Shown in pieces: positions 28,667 to 38,921 of a stretch of DNA of 64,000 bases (positions are counted from its first letter, which is position 1; every line of letters begins with the position of its first letter). The stretch is from Alcanivoracaceae bacterium. GTDB lineage: Bacteria > Pseudomonadota > Gammaproteobacteria > Xanthomonadales > Marinicellaceae. The stretch is from NCBI GenBank assembly GCA_016744455.1, contig JADGEI010000011.1, forward strand, positions 42,223-106,222, given 5' to 3'. The translations under genes and the position numbers were made by a program. The notes beneath the pieces are model-generated. The model saw only the letters and a list, made by a program, of their open reading frames with translations, was not told the DNA's origin and ran no database searches.

Positions 28667-29260
28667 TTAACTTAGTCTTATCATTGTTAGTAGAGCTTGC
28701 ATCATTTCACCTCCCTTTTCTTTAATATTAAACTTAAAGCTATCCATCCTCCACTTAACTATTAGCAGCCTAAATGCTCCCATAATTACGTGTATAATTT
28801 GATCACATGGTATTGTATCAATAATCACACCCTGAGATTGACCTTGTTCAACGATAGTAGTTAAGTGAGATGATTTTACCGACATAATCCTCTTAACTGC
28901 ATTAGTCATCGCCACGCTATTCTGAATCAAATCATCTGACAAGACAACCACAACAAAATACTTATTATCATTGAATAACTTAAATTGAGCATCGAAAAGA
29001 GCCATAAGTTGAACATCAAGAGGTTTTTCTGTATCAATAATTTCACTAAAGTGTTGATCCATAGTGCAAGCCAAATAATCTAACATGGAGACTATAATAT
29101 CTTCCTTACTGTTAAAATGTCGGTATAAAGCACTTTCAGTAAAGTTTAATTCTTTTGCAAGGTTTTTAGTTGTTAACCCGCCAATACCGGACCGTGCTAA
29201 TATCATTCCTGCCGCTTCTATAATTTCTTTTTGACGTTTAGTTATGCTCGCTAATTCCAT
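28667..29260 (-). CDS. TetR/AcrR-family repressor of the adjacent efflux operon
   Basis: This protein of about 197 residues has an N-terminal HTH (SGIGGLTTKNLAKELNFTESALYRHF) and a helical ligand domain. It is divergent from the MFP-RND genes. A perfect 22-bp palindrome lies just upstream, and a consensus -10 TATAAT (minus strand, 29285-29280) sits beside it, so the repressor should control itself and the pump. The start is ATG 29260; TTG 29266 is also in frame. Confidence 0.9.
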   Translation of the reverse strand: MELASITKRQKEIIEAAGMILARSGIGGLTTKNLAKELNFTESALYRHFNSKEDIIVSMLDYLACTMDQHFSEIIDTEKPLDVQLMALFDAQFKLFNDNKYFVVVVLSDDLIQNSVAMTNAVKRIMSVKSSHLTTIVEQGQSQGVIIDTIPCDQIIHVIMGAFRLLIVKWRMDSFKFNIKEKGGEMMQALLTMIRLS

Positions 29261-29293
29261 ATTCAATAAGGTTATTCTGATTATATTAAAAAA

Positions 29294-29315
29294 AGTAAGT
29301 GAATATTCACTTACT
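29294..29315. promoter_or_regulatory. Perfect palindromic operator for the TetR-type repressor
   Basis: The half-site AGTAAGTGAAT is followed directly by its exact reverse complement, giving a 22-bp perfect palindrome between the divergent repressor and pump genes. It covers the -35/spacer region upstream of a TATAAT on the minus strand (29280-29285). A possible pump promoter is TTGCAA (29342-29347), 17 bp, GATAAC (29365-29370). Confidence 0.75.
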
Positions 29316-29418
29316 AATACTATATCTATTGCTTATTAGTATTGCAAGTGTTTTAATAAATTTTGATAACTAACTAGAGAACAGAACAACTGCTAAAAAA
29401 CAGTAAACATGTATAGCT

Positions 29419-30804
29419 ATGAATAAAATTATTAAAAACATTATCATTCTTCCAATTATTATAACTATTGCTATAGTAATAGTTGTTCTAGTAGTGAACC
29501 TAAAACCGCCTATCGCTCATAAAAATGTTGGTTACCCACAAAAATCGGTAGAAGTCATAGCAATTAATAAAATCCCATTTCGTGCTCGCGTGACAGCATT
29601 TGGAAATGTAGAACCGGCAATTTTACTTAAATCAAAATCAGAGGTGAATGGGAAAATTTCTTATATACATCCAGATTTAAAACAAGGAGCAAGTCTAAAA
29701 AAAGGTTCTGTAGTGTTAAGAATTGAACCAACTACATTTAAAATTTCACTTAATCAAAGTGAAGCAGGACTAGCTGGTAGCAAATCAACTCTAGCTCAAT
29801 TAGAAGTCGAGGAAAAAAGTACTAGACTTGCTTTGAAGATTGCAAAAGAAAAATTAGATGTAGGCTTAGTTGAATTAGAACGTATAAAGTCAATTTGGGA
29901 AAAACGCTTAATTGCAAAAACCATCTTAGACAAGGAGGAGCAAACAGTTTTATCTTTACGCCAACAGGTGCAAGATATAAAAGGAAAACTTTCAAGTTAT
30001 ACGAGTAGGAAATCAGCTATAAATGCACAGATTAAACAATCAATGAGTCAAGTTGACAAAAGCAGGGATACACTTGGAAGAACAGAAATTGTTTTACCAT
30101 TTGATGCAAGAATTGGAGCAGTCAATGTAGAAAAAGGTGAATTCATACAAGCTGGCGGAGTTTTATTTGAAGCACTAGGTCTTAAAGCTGTTGAGATAAA
30201 TGCCCAATTGCCACTAAAGCAGTTTAGAGCTTTAATTGCGGGGTTGTATGATTCAGAATATCCTGCCCTAAATTTACAAGAACCCAACGTATTACAGTCA
30301 GCGCTAATTCAATTGCAATTAGAAGCCAAGGTTCGACTAGTTGGAAACAGTAATTCTTCTTATTGGGAAGGAAACCTAATCCGTTTAAGCGAAGCAGTTG
30401 ATCCAACACGGGATACATTAGGATTAGTTGTAGCTATAAATAATCCATATCAAGGGGTTATTCCTGGTATACGCCCTCCTTTATTAAAAGGAATGTATTG
30501 TTCGGTTGAATTTTATGCACCAGCTAAACCTACTTTTGTTATTCCGCGTAAAGCAGTTCATCAAGATAGAGTCTACATAGCCAAAGATGACAACACCGTA
30601 GATATTCGAAAAGTTGAAATTCAATTCAACCAAGGAGAGCTAGTTACTCTGCTAGATAACGGTTCAATCACTGAAGGAGAGAAATTAATAATTAGTGACG
30701 TGATCCCTGTTATTCAGGGCTTACCAATAAAATCAACGCATGCGAAGAAATATGAAAAAAATATGATTGAAAAAGCAGCTGGTAAAAAAGTTGGTGAGTC
30801 CTAA
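29419..30804 (+). CDS. RND efflux periplasmic adaptor (MFP/HlyD family)
   Basis: This 461-residue protein has an N-terminal membrane helix, then lipoyl half-motifs (SEVNGKISYIHPDLKQG and GRTEIVLPFDARIGAV) flanking a long coiled-coil hairpin (about residues 115-210), then the beta-barrel and membrane-proximal domains (PRKAV). It bridges the inner-membrane RND pump to an outer-membrane channel. The next gene begins at its stop codon (TAATG), so translation is coupled. No TolC-type gene is adjacent. Confidence 0.92.
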   Translation: MNKIIKNIIILPIIITIAIVIVVLVVNLKPPIAHKNVGYPQKSVEVIAINKIPFRARVTAFGNVEPAILLKSKSEVNGKISYIHPDLKQGASLKKGSVVLRIEPTTFKISLNQSEAGLAGSKSTLAQLEVEEKSTRLALKIAKEKLDVGLVELERIKSIWEKRLIAKTILDKEEQTVLSLRQQVQDIKGKLSSYTSRKSAINAQIKQSMSQVDKSRDTLGRTEIVLPFDARIGAVNVEKGEFIQAGGVLFEALGLKAVEINAQLPLKQFRALIAGLYDSEYPALNLQEPNVLQSALIQLQLEAKVRLVGNSNSSYWEGNLIRLSEAVDPTRDTLGLVVAINNPYQGVIPGIRPPLLKGMYCSVEFYAPAKPTFVIPRKAVHQDRVYIAKDDNTVDIRKVEIQFNQGELVTLLDNGSITEGEKLIISDVIPVIQGLPIKSTHAKKYEKNMIEKAAGKKVGES

Positions 30805-33800
30805 TGATTCGGTATTTTATTAAACACCCTACTGCGGGTAATATATTAATGATGGCAATAATTGCCATCGGTTTGGCATCTATATCATTCCTAAACAAAG
30901 AATCATTTCCTTTAATTTCTGCCAGTAAAATTCAAGTATCGATGATTTACCCAGGTGCCAGCCCAACAGATGTGGAAGATGCTCTTTGCAACCGCATCGA
31001 GGATGCAACAGATGGAATTAGTTTCTTAAAAGAACAAACATGTGATGCCAGGGACAACATGGCTCTTTTTACATTGGAAATGTTTGAAACTGGTGACATT
31101 GGTGACTTTTATGATGACATAAAAGCGGCTTTAGATTCTATACAAGATTTCCCCAAAGAAGCCGAAAAACCTACCATTAAAGAGCTCGGAAGAGTGAGTG
31201 TTGTTGCAAATATTGCTGTAACCTCAGATGGCATAACTAACTCAGAATTAAAATCTTTAACAGAATCTTACAGAAATAAATTATTGGCAATATCTCAGGT
31301 GCCAATTGTAAATGTTAGTGGCTTTTCTACACATCAGTTGCAAGTATTAATAGACCCCAACACTTTAATGAAATATAAACTCAGTGTAAATGATATTGCT
31401 AATTTAATTGCACAACAAGCCATTGAAATGCCTGCTGGCTTACTTGAAACAAGCGAATCTTCCTATCAAATTAGATTTGATAATGTCCGAAAAACAACTC
31501 AAGAACTAGCTAATTTAGTACTCATTAACTCACCCGCTGGTGGTGAAATAAAGTTGGGAGACATAGCCAGAATAGTAGATAAGTTTGAACGGAAAGAAGA
31601 ACGCATTGAATTAAATGGAAAGCCAGCGGGTTTATTAGTTGTAAATAAGAATGCCACTGATGATACTTTGAAAGTCTTTGATGCCGTTCAAAATTTTGTT
31701 GATCAAGAAAATGCTATCTTACCAAAAGGAACCCTCTTAACTATTACCCAAAATGGTGCTGAATCTGTTAGTGATAGATTGCAGTTAATCATAAAAAATG
31801 GTTGGCAGGGCTTACTATTGGCCTCTTTAACTTTGTTTGTGTTCTTTACATGGCGTTACACTTTTTGGGTCGCTGTTGGATTGCCTATTTCTTTCTTAGG
31901 TGGACTAGCATTAATGGTGATGTTTGGCATTACCATTAATATGATATCAATGATTGCTTTATTGATGGCCATAGGTATCTTGATGGATGATGCTATCGTA
32001 CTTTCTGAGAGTATTTCTCACGAATACAAGAAAGGTAAATCACCAATGGATGCCGCCATAGATGGTACACAAAGAGTTTTAGCTGGAGTTTTTGCTTCAT
32101 TTTTAACTTCAGCATTTCTATTTGGCTCATTGTTAATGATGAAAGGCGAGATGGGTCAAATTTTAGGAGTTTTACCTGTTGTATTATTATCAGTATTATC
32201 AATTAGTTTGATAGAAGCTTTTCTTGTGTTACCCCATCATTTAATGCATTCTCTTGAACACTCTCATAAAAATGGTCGTGATAAAGACCTTCCTGAAGCA
32301 CGTAAAAAATTTGAAATATATTTTTCTCGTATACGAAATAGAGTGGGTTCTCTAGCAAATAGGGCAATTCATTATAAGTACGTCACTGTCGGTATTGCAT
32401 TTGCTATGTTGATTTTATCAATTGGTATTATGGTAACTGGTATTGTAAAATTTAAAGCCTTTCCTGATATTGAAGGAAATTCTGTCGATGCACGGGTACT
32501 AATGCCACAAGGTACACCTTTGACTGAGACTGAAGCTGTAATAGCAACTTTACTCAAAGGATTAGATATATCATTACAAGAGTTAAATAAAAGTGAACCT
32601 GAATCGCTAGTTAAAAATACACAGATTAACTATGGGACACATGGGGATGTCCCTGAAAATGGTACACATTTAGCAACGATTACATTAGATTTACTTAATA
32701 CAGAAAAACGTAACACAAGCATCAAAGAGTTAACGACTTTGTGGCAAAAAAACAGTGGTGCACTACCCAATGTCTTGGCTATCCAATTTAGAGAAAAAAA
32801 AGTAGGTCCTGCAGGTCGCGCAATAGAAATACGGCTCAGTGGCAATAATCTAGATCATCTTTCCCAAGCAAGTTGGGAAATGCAAAATTGGCTGCGTGGA
32901 TACGATGGGGTCTATAATTTGTTAGATGATTTACGTCCAGGAAAACCACAATATACGGTAGAATTAAAACACGGAGCCTTACTTGCTGGGGTAGATGCAA
33001 GTAGTGTCTCAACTCAGTTAAGAGCAGCCTACCAAGGTGTTAAAATCAGTGAAATTTATCACAACCGTGAACCCTACGAAATTGTTGCCAAAGTGGATAG
33101 CCAAAATGGAAAAGTTTTGCATGACTTTGAAAATTTAGCAGTGTTTTCTAAAATGAATGAACCAGTTCCTTTGACCAGTGTCGCTCACATCAAAGAAAAG
33201 CGAGAATATGCCAGAATTGGTCACATCAATCACAAAAGAACAGTAACTATATTAGGGGATATTGATGCAAATATTGCCAACACCTCAGAAGTTATAGCGG
33301 GTACTCAGAGAGATTTCTTACCTAGTCTGAAGAAAAAATATCCAAATTTAAGCATCGGCTTTAAAGGAGAAATTGAAAAAGGTGGAGAGACAAAAACTTC
33401 AATTCTCACAGGTTTTGGTTTAGGAGCACTAGGTGTGTTCTTGCTCTTAAGTCTGATTTTTAGAAACTACCGTGAACCCGCCATTGTCATGCTCAACATT
33501 CCTTTGGCCTTAATTGGTGCTATTTGGGGGCATTTAATCATGGGTTTGGATTTCACTTTGCCTAGCATGATTGGTTTTGTTTCTTTGGCAGGAATTGTAG
33601 TTAATGATTCAATACTATTGGTAATATTTGTCAAACACCATGTAGAAGAAGGCCATAATTTTCATAATTCAGCAGTGTTAGCTGTTCGAGATAGATTTAG
33701 AGCTATATTCTTAACTTCTGCAACCACTGTTGCTGGAATGGCTCCATTATTATTTGAAACCAGTTCACAAGCTTTGATATTGGTGCCTTTAGTCACAAGC

Positions 33801-33914
33801 ATAGTGTTTGGTATGCTGACATCAACTTTGTTGATTATGTTAGTCTTACCCTCAATCTATGCCATACTTGAAGACTTAGGTTTTGTAAAGTTAAAACCAA
33901 AAGCACAACATTAA
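30804..33914 (+). CDS. RND-family efflux permease
   Basis: The 1036-residue permease has the duplicated RND architecture: TM1, a large periplasmic loop (MIYPGASPTDVEDAL), TM2-6 with the proton-relay pair in GILMDDAIVLSE (about residues 395-396), TM7, a second loop, and TM8-12 (GIVVNDSILL). It is closer to the broad HAE1-like/divalent-type AcrB relatives than to CusA. The substrate is unknown; it works with the adaptor upstream under the divergent TetR repressor. Confidence 0.92.
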   Translation: MIRYFIKHPTAGNILMMAIIAIGLASISFLNKESFPLISASKIQVSMIYPGASPTDVEDALCNRIEDATDGISFLKEQTCDARDNMALFTLEMFETGDIGDFYDDIKAALDSIQDFPKEAEKPTIKELGRVSVVANIAVTSDGITNSELKSLTESYRNKLLAISQVPIVNVSGFSTHQLQVLIDPNTLMKYKLSVNDIANLIAQQAIEMPAGLLETSESSYQIRFDNVRKTTQELANLVLINSPAGGEIKLGDIARIVDKFERKEERIELNGKPAGLLVVNKNATDDTLKVFDAVQNFVDQENAILPKGTLLTITQNGAESVSDRLQLIIKNGWQGLLLASLTLFVFFTWRYTFWVAVGLPISFLGGLALMVMFGITINMISMIALLMAIGILMDDAIVLSESISHEYKKGKSPMDAAIDGTQRVLAGVFASFLTSAFLFGSLLMMKGEMGQILGVLPVVLLSVLSISLIEAFLVLPHHLMHSLEHSHKNGRDKDLPEARKKFEIYFSRIRNRVGSLANRAIHYKYVTVGIAFAMLILSIGIMVTGIVKFKAFPDIEGNSVDARVLMPQGTPLTETEAVIATLLKGLDISLQELNKSEPESLVKNTQINYGTHGDVPENGTHLATITLDLLNTEKRNTSIKELTTLWQKNSGALPNVLAIQFREKKVGPAGRAIEIRLSGNNLDHLSQASWEMQNWLRGYDGVYNLLDDLRPGKPQYTVELKHGALLAGVDASSVSTQLRAAYQGVKISEIYHNREPYEIVAKVDSQNGKVLHDFENLAVFSKMNEPVPLTSVAHIKEKREYARIGHINHKRTVTILGDIDANIANTSEVIAGTQRDFLPSLKKKYPNLSIGFKGEIEKGGETKTSILTGFGLGALGVFLLLSLIFRNYREPAIVMLNIPLALIGAIWGHLIMGLDFTLPSMIGFVSLAGIVVNDSILLVIFVKHHVEEGHNFHNSAVLAVRDRFRAIFLTSATTVAGMAPLLFETSSQALILVPLVTSIVFGMLTSTLLIMLVLPSIYAILEDLGFVKLKPKAQH

Positions 33915-33943
33915 CTCCAACATCAATTGTACTGTTGGAGTTA
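33914..33943. terminator. Bidirectional hairpin between convergent genes
   Basis: AACTCCAACA (33914-33923) and TGTTGGAGTT (33934-33943) are perfect 10-bp arms with a 10-nt loop, starting in the stop codon of the RND permease. The T-run is weak on both sides, so terminator function is likely but not certain. Confidence 0.55.
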
Positions 33944-33956
33944 AAATTGTCATTTG

Positions 33957-34694
33957 TTAAAATGGCATTTCCATTCTTTTGTAGCCTTCAGGGATTGCAA
34001 AAAGATTAGAATCCAATTCATCATGATTAACCTCACTTAGCGTTCCTGATTCTCCAGACTGACTATAATTAACAGGAATATACTCACCTAAACTTGAAAA
34101 ATCCATAGATTGATCAGAGCCAAACTGTTGGGCCATTTTCTGTACGGTTTCTTGAAACGATTGGATTACTGCATATTCTGCATTGGACATTCCAACCTCT
34201 GAATATTTAACAACACAGAATTCAGATTTATTTCTCTTCATTTTTTTCTTGACCACTTCGCAGTCAATCCCATTATAAGACTTTGTTTTTCCAGTTAATG
34301 AATATTCTGGTTTTGGCATTTCCTTTGGCATCTGTGCCTTAAGCGCTCCTTCTAACATTCCACGCATCATTGCTCTTTGTGATTCCGGCATTTCAGCAAG
34401 TTGTTTTTCAAGCATTTTATCCATCATAGCACCGATGTCACTTAAACTTTCTATGGCTTCCTTATCTAAAACATAATAGCTTTTATCATTTGCACTAAAG
34501 ATAGAAAACGTTGTATTGTTAGCATTATAAATCATATATGAACTATTATCATCCGCAGAAGTAGCACGCATCATATTGTTAGCAATTTGCATTTTCATCG
34601 CAACATTTTCTTTCTTATTAGAAAAAGTTAGGCTTGTGTCTGCAACACTGACTGTTGCTAGGCTTATAAGTAAAATTGAATGTAAAATTTTCAT
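33957..34694 (-). CDS. Exported protein, DUF4412/LolA-like
   Basis: This 245-residue protein has a signal peptide (MKILHSILLISLATVSVA). The mature part has antiparallel-strand patterns, a Met-rich helical insert (MMDKMLEKQLAEMPESQRAM), GKTKSYNGIDCEVVKKKM and one further Cys in EFCVVKY. This resembles DUF4412-type proteins with a LolA-like fold; the two cysteines may pair. It is convergent with the RND operon and divergent from mrcB. Its function is unknown. Confidence 0.6.
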   Translation of the reverse strand: MKILHSILLISLATVSVADTSLTFSNKKENVAMKMQIANNMMRATSADDNSSYMIYNANNTTFSIFSANDKSYYVLDKEAIESLSDIGAMMDKMLEKQLAEMPESQRAMMRGMLEGALKAQMPKEMPKPEYSLTGKTKSYNGIDCEVVKKKMKRNKSEFCVVKYSEVGMSNAEYAVIQSFQETVQKMAQQFGSDQSMDFSSLGEYIPVNYSQSGESGTLSEVNHDELDSNLFAIPEGYKRMEMPF

Positions 34695-34807
34695 GTGTTA
34701 TTCCCCATGTATATCATATAAAAGTTAGACATTATAGTCGTGATTTCTGAATACCGTGTTAATATTCTTTTCTCATAATTGTTAAATACGTCAAAATTAA
34801 TAAAAAG

Positions 34808-36871
34808 GTGCCAAAAAAAAAGAAAAAAAATAATCATTCTAAAAAACAAAAGTTTTTCAGAATAGTACTATGGTTTACATCAGGCTTATCTATTGGGTTA
34901 TTTTTACCGTGGTATTTATATTTACACTTTATTGTCAACAACCTTTTTGTCGATTATAACTGGTCAATACCTTCAGAAATTTATGCACGTGAATTAATAT
35001 TATATGATGGCAAAAATATAAGCAAATCAGAACTTGATTTTGAGTTATCATCACTAGGTTATAAAAAGAAAAATCAAGCAAAAAAGATTGGAGAATTTTC
35101 CAACAATAGTAATAAGTATACTCTTTACACTAAAGGCTTTAAATTTTTAGACACAAATGAAAAGCCAATCATAGCACGTTTTACCCTTAATAATAACGTT
35201 CTATCACAACTGAATAAGCCAGCTGTACGTTTAGAACCATTATTGATTGGACAGTTTTATTCCAAACTACTTGAAAACAGGCTACCTATTCCTATTTCAC
35301 AAGTGCCAAACACTATGGTTATGGGGCTACAAGCGATTGAGGATAGAAATTTTAATAACCATATAGGTGTGGATTTTTTGGGCATTGCTCGGGCCATGAT
35401 AAAGAATTTATTTGCCGGAAAAATCATACAAGGTGGTAGTACTATTACACAACAATTAGTAAAGAATCGTCTACATTATAAGTCCAAGAGTTGGCTACGT
35501 AAGGCTAACGAGGCAATTTGTGCCTTAATGCTGGAGGGTAAGTTTAACAAAGGAAAAATCATCGAAAGCTATTTTAATGAAATCTATTGGGGCCAAAAAG
35601 GTAGCATTGCCATCCATGGTGTTAAGCAAGCGGCACAATACTATTTTTCAAAGAGCCCAAAACAATTAACTATTGCAGAACAAGCTTTACTAATTGGTAT
35701 TGTTAAAGGCCCCTCTTGGTATCACCCCATAAAACAAAAAAAACGTGCGACAAAACGGAGAAACACAGTTCTTAACTCGTGGTATGAAACCTCTGTCATC
35801 AATAAAGCACAATGGCAAAAAGCACGTAACACACCGATTGATGTAAAAATCAACACCTCATTTACCGATAACAAATACCATGATTTTATTGGTTTGGTTA
35901 AACAACAATTATCTCAACTTTTCTCAAAAGACATGTTAAACCGTCAAGGTTTACGTATTTTCACTACCATTAACCCCTATATACAAACGCAATTAGTTTC
36001 AACATTGAAGGATAACACCGATAAATTAGGTGAAAATTTACAGTCAGCAGCAGTGGTTAGTCATGCAATAACCGGTGAAATATTAGCTATAAAAGGATCA
36101 AAACAACCAGCAAGTTTTTATAATCGTGCTTTGTTATCTAAACGTCAAATTGGCTCATTAATTAAACCTTTTGTATACCTTGCTGCTATGGAGAAACTCA
36201 ATGATTTTCAACTGTCTTCATTAATCGCTGATAAGCCAATTAAAATCAAAACTACAAAAGGAGAATATTGGCAACCAAAAAACTATGATGGTAGATCGTT
36301 AGGCATGATTAGTGGAGAAACTGCTTTAATACAATCTCGCAATCAAGCGACAGTTAATTTAGGATTACAATTAGGTGTTAAAACATTTGTCCAATTTCTC
36401 GAAGACCTAGGACTAACAATAAATCGAAGTAATCACCCTTCAGTTTTTTTAGGTGCCACGGAGTTAACTCCCTTAGAGGTCAATAATTTATTTTTAATTC
36501 TCTCTTCAAAGGCTCAAACTCAACAACTCTCTTCTATCAAATATGTGACCGATAGCGAGAACATTTTACTTGGAAAAGCTAATAAATCGAATAAGCTAAA
36601 TCTATCCCAACACTCTTTACATAGCATTCAAAATGCACTCCATAAGGTCACTACCAACGGAACTGCTGCAAAACTAAAGTGGACTTATGGCTTTAACAAT
36701 TTATATGGAAAAACTGGCACCACAAATAAAGGAAAAAATAGTTGGTATGTTGGCTTTGACAAAGATTATTTGGCGACATTTTGGGTAGGTAAGGACAACA
36801 ACACTGCGACTAATTTAACAGGAAGCTCAGGAGCATTAATACTATGGGCCAATTGGTATTCTAGCTTATAG
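34808..36871 (+). CDS. mrcB: Penicillin-binding protein 1B (bifunctional transglycosylase/transpeptidase)
   Basis: The 687-residue protein has a Lys-rich cytoplasmic tail, one membrane helix, and a PBP1b-type UB2H-like segment after SEIYARELILYDG. The GT51 transglycosylase has its catalytic Glu near residue 179 (LQAIEDRNF), GGSTITQQLVKN and GPSWYHP. The transpeptidase has Ser449 in GSLIKP, SRN and KTGTT. It polymerises and crosslinks peptidoglycan. It starts at GTG and is shorter than E. coli PBP1b (about 840), lacking most of the C-terminal tail. No lpoB is in view. Confidence 0.93.
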   Translation: MPKKKKKNNHSKKQKFFRIVLWFTSGLSIGLFLPWYLYLHFIVNNLFVDYNWSIPSEIYARELILYDGKNISKSELDFELSSLGYKKKNQAKKIGEFSNNSNKYTLYTKGFKFLDTNEKPIIARFTLNNNVLSQLNKPAVRLEPLLIGQFYSKLLENRLPIPISQVPNTMVMGLQAIEDRNFNNHIGVDFLGIARAMIKNLFAGKIIQGGSTITQQLVKNRLHYKSKSWLRKANEAICALMLEGKFNKGKIIESYFNEIYWGQKGSIAIHGVKQAAQYYFSKSPKQLTIAEQALLIGIVKGPSWYHPIKQKKRATKRRNTVLNSWYETSVINKAQWQKARNTPIDVKINTSFTDNKYHDFIGLVKQQLSQLFSKDMLNRQGLRIFTTINPYIQTQLVSTLKDNTDKLGENLQSAAVVSHAITGEILAIKGSKQPASFYNRALLSKRQIGSLIKPFVYLAAMEKLNDFQLSSLIADKPIKIKTTKGEYWQPKNYDGRSLGMISGETALIQSRNQATVNLGLQLGVKTFVQFLEDLGLTINRSNHPSVFLGATELTPLEVNNLFLILSSKAQTQQLSSIKYVTDSENILLGKANKSNKLNLSQHSLHSIQNALHKVTTNGTAAKLKWTYGFNNLYGKTGTTNKGKNSWYVGFDKDYLATFWVGKDNNTATNLTGSSGALILWANWYSSL

Positions 36872-36907
36872 AGTTTTAGTCAACTTCACAGAATTTAATA
36901 GCCAAAT

Positions 36908-38713
36908 TTACTTTAAAATACTCTCAAGATAGGCATCTAACTCTTCTAAAATATCTTTATTAACTTGTGTTTGGTTTTTTATAATTTCTAGTCTTTTGTT
37001 ATTTTTCATCTGTAAGTTTTTTATTTTTGTTCTCGTGGCCACATCAAAATTAGTCGAAACATGTAATGCCATTTCAAGATACAGTTTGTACTCAATCAAA
37101 TTGTTTGGGTTAACTAGTGAAGAAAGCGCGTTAAAAGTTGATTGGCCTTCTTCAATCCTTTCCATATCATAAGATGCAGCCATTAAAGCTATGCCTGCAA
37201 CTAATTTAATATTATTACTACTGTTTTTGTTAGTATAAGCTTCTTTAGCTATAGCGTAAGCTGAAATTGTGTCATTTGAAAAATAATGATTAATTGCTGT
37301 CCACGCTTGTGTTGCCAAACGATCAACAGTTGATAGCTTGTAGCTACTGAGCTTAGAAAATATTTCTTTTGCTTGTTTATTCTTTTTTAATTTAACTTTT
37401 AATATTCCTAAATTTAATTCTGCTGTATGCAAATGCCCTTCCTTGTTAAAGTGGTTTTGTACGTCAATCGCTTTTTGCAAGTATTTCTCAGCAAGTTCAT
37501 TATGCCCTAGTGGACTTAGTATGTTATAAATATAACTAAAGCCTTGTTGAAAATCATTGGTACTGGGTTGAGCAATAGCATGTTTTAAAGTTTGATTAGC
37601 CCACTTCATAGCACTGGAAAAATCCCCTTGACTCATGCTATTAACTGCCATACTCCCATAACTATAAGAGATAAATTTACCATTACCATTAGCTAAAGCA
37701 AGCTCAAGAAGTTGCTTAATACTCTCTTGTGCTTTCTCCGGTTTATCTAATAGTAAATGTATGCGGTATAAAGCCGATCGACCTAATAGTTCACCATAAA
37801 CATAATGTTGTTTTTGTGCTTTTTTGATTAATGATTCTGCAGATGTGCTGGCTTTTTCGTACTGATGGGTTAAATACAAGTATTCAATACCTAAGTATTC
37901 GCTTTTAATAACACCTTCATTATTGTTTAACAATGAATACGTTTCTTTGGCTAACGTCAAATACTTTTTCAAATGCTTATCATTGTCTTTGTAAAGATTG
38001 ATAAAGGCCATGATAAGGTAATCATCTGCTATGGCTAAGAGAGGCTTCTCTTGACTTAACTCAATGGCTTTTTGGTAATATTCTAATGTTTGTTGATATT
38101 GACCTTGATTAAAATGTGCAAAACCTTTCAATGAATTCAGTTTAACTCTATCCTCTGAAGTTAAATTGAAGTCTAAGAGTTCTTTATCAATAATAGATAA
38201 AAACTCTTTAGGCGCCAATTTAATTTTCTCTTTATACTTTTCATAGGAATTATTTGAAATTATGTCATTATAATTTTTGTAGTTGTAATAAAGTAAGGTT
38301 GATATAACCAGCACTACAATTAAAGCAAATACTATGAGTAATTTTAGAGCAATATTCTTCTTAATTACTTCTACCTTATCTCCAACATCCCGATAAATTG
38401 TTTCATGGTGAATTATTGCTGGTTTTATTTTGTAGCCCTTACCATAAATATTAAGCAAGACATCTCCGCTTAAATCATTCTCCCTAAAGAGTTTTCTCAA
38501 GCCTTGGATGACTTTAAACAACGAATCGTCGCTTACAATTAGGTCTCCCCATAATGACTTAATAAGCTGGTCTTTCGTAATAATTTTATTATCTGATTGT
38601 AAGAATAATGATAATGCTTGTAATATTTTTACCGGGCAATCTATTTGGACAGTATTGATTTTTAGTGAGTTTTTAGTTAAATCGAATTGGGCATCCTTGA
38701 TACTGTAGTACAT
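36908..38713 (-). CDS. ToxR/CadC-like membrane regulator with TPR sensor domain
   Basis: This 601-residue protein starts with an OmpR-type winged helix (residues 1-100: IITKDQLIKSLWG, VSDDSLFKVIQGLRKLF, YGKGYKI). One membrane helix (about 121-142) and a periplasmic region of tetratricopeptide-like helical pairs follow. It would bind DNA while membrane-anchored, with the TPRs as sensor or protein-binding surface. No phosphoacceptor domain is present. It stands alone between mrcB and the fibre-like operon, so its target is unclear. Confidence 0.82.
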   Translation of the reverse strand: MYYSIKDAQFDLTKNSLKINTVQIDCPVKILQALSLFLQSDNKIITKDQLIKSLWGDLIVSDDSLFKVIQGLRKLFRENDLSGDVLLNIYGKGYKIKPAIIHHETIYRDVGDKVEVIKKNIALKLLIVFALIVVLVISTLLYYNYKNYNDIISNNSYEKYKEKIKLAPKEFLSIIDKELLDFNLTSEDRVKLNSLKGFAHFNQGQYQQTLEYYQKAIELSQEKPLLAIADDYLIMAFINLYKDNDKHLKKYLTLAKETYSLLNNNEGVIKSEYLGIEYLYLTHQYEKASTSAESLIKKAQKQHYVYGELLGRSALYRIHLLLDKPEKAQESIKQLLELALANGNGKFISYSYGSMAVNSMSQGDFSSAMKWANQTLKHAIAQPSTNDFQQGFSYIYNILSPLGHNELAEKYLQKAIDVQNHFNKEGHLHTAELNLGILKVKLKKNKQAKEIFSKLSSYKLSTVDRLATQAWTAINHYFSNDTISAYAIAKEAYTNKNSSNNIKLVAGIALMAASYDMERIEEGQSTFNALSSLVNPNNLIEYKLYLEMALHVSTNFDVATRTKIKNLQMKNNKRLEIIKNQTQVNKDILEELDAYLESILK

Positions 38714-38834
38714 TAAAACTCATGTCATTAAAGAGGGTAATTCTAACAAATCAAAACCAATTATGAAATCCAAATCTGCAATGCATGAAAGTAATTTTGA
38801 TTTTAAATTTTATAAAACCTTTTTTGAATGTGAA

Positions 38835-38863
38835 CCGGTATTTTAACTTGGTTAATATACCGG
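38835..38863. other. Strong inverted repeat downstream of the fibre-like operon
   Basis: CCGGTATTTTAA and TTAATATACCGG (one mismatch) flank a 5-nt loop about 60 bp beyond the stop of the gene at 38922. Neither strand has a clear T-run, so it may be an mRNA-stabilising hairpin or a weak terminator. Confidence 0.35.
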
Positions 38864-38921
38864 CTTACATGCTGAAATAAACCTATCATCCCAACGGGGC
38901 ATCACTCATTGGTCAAATAAA

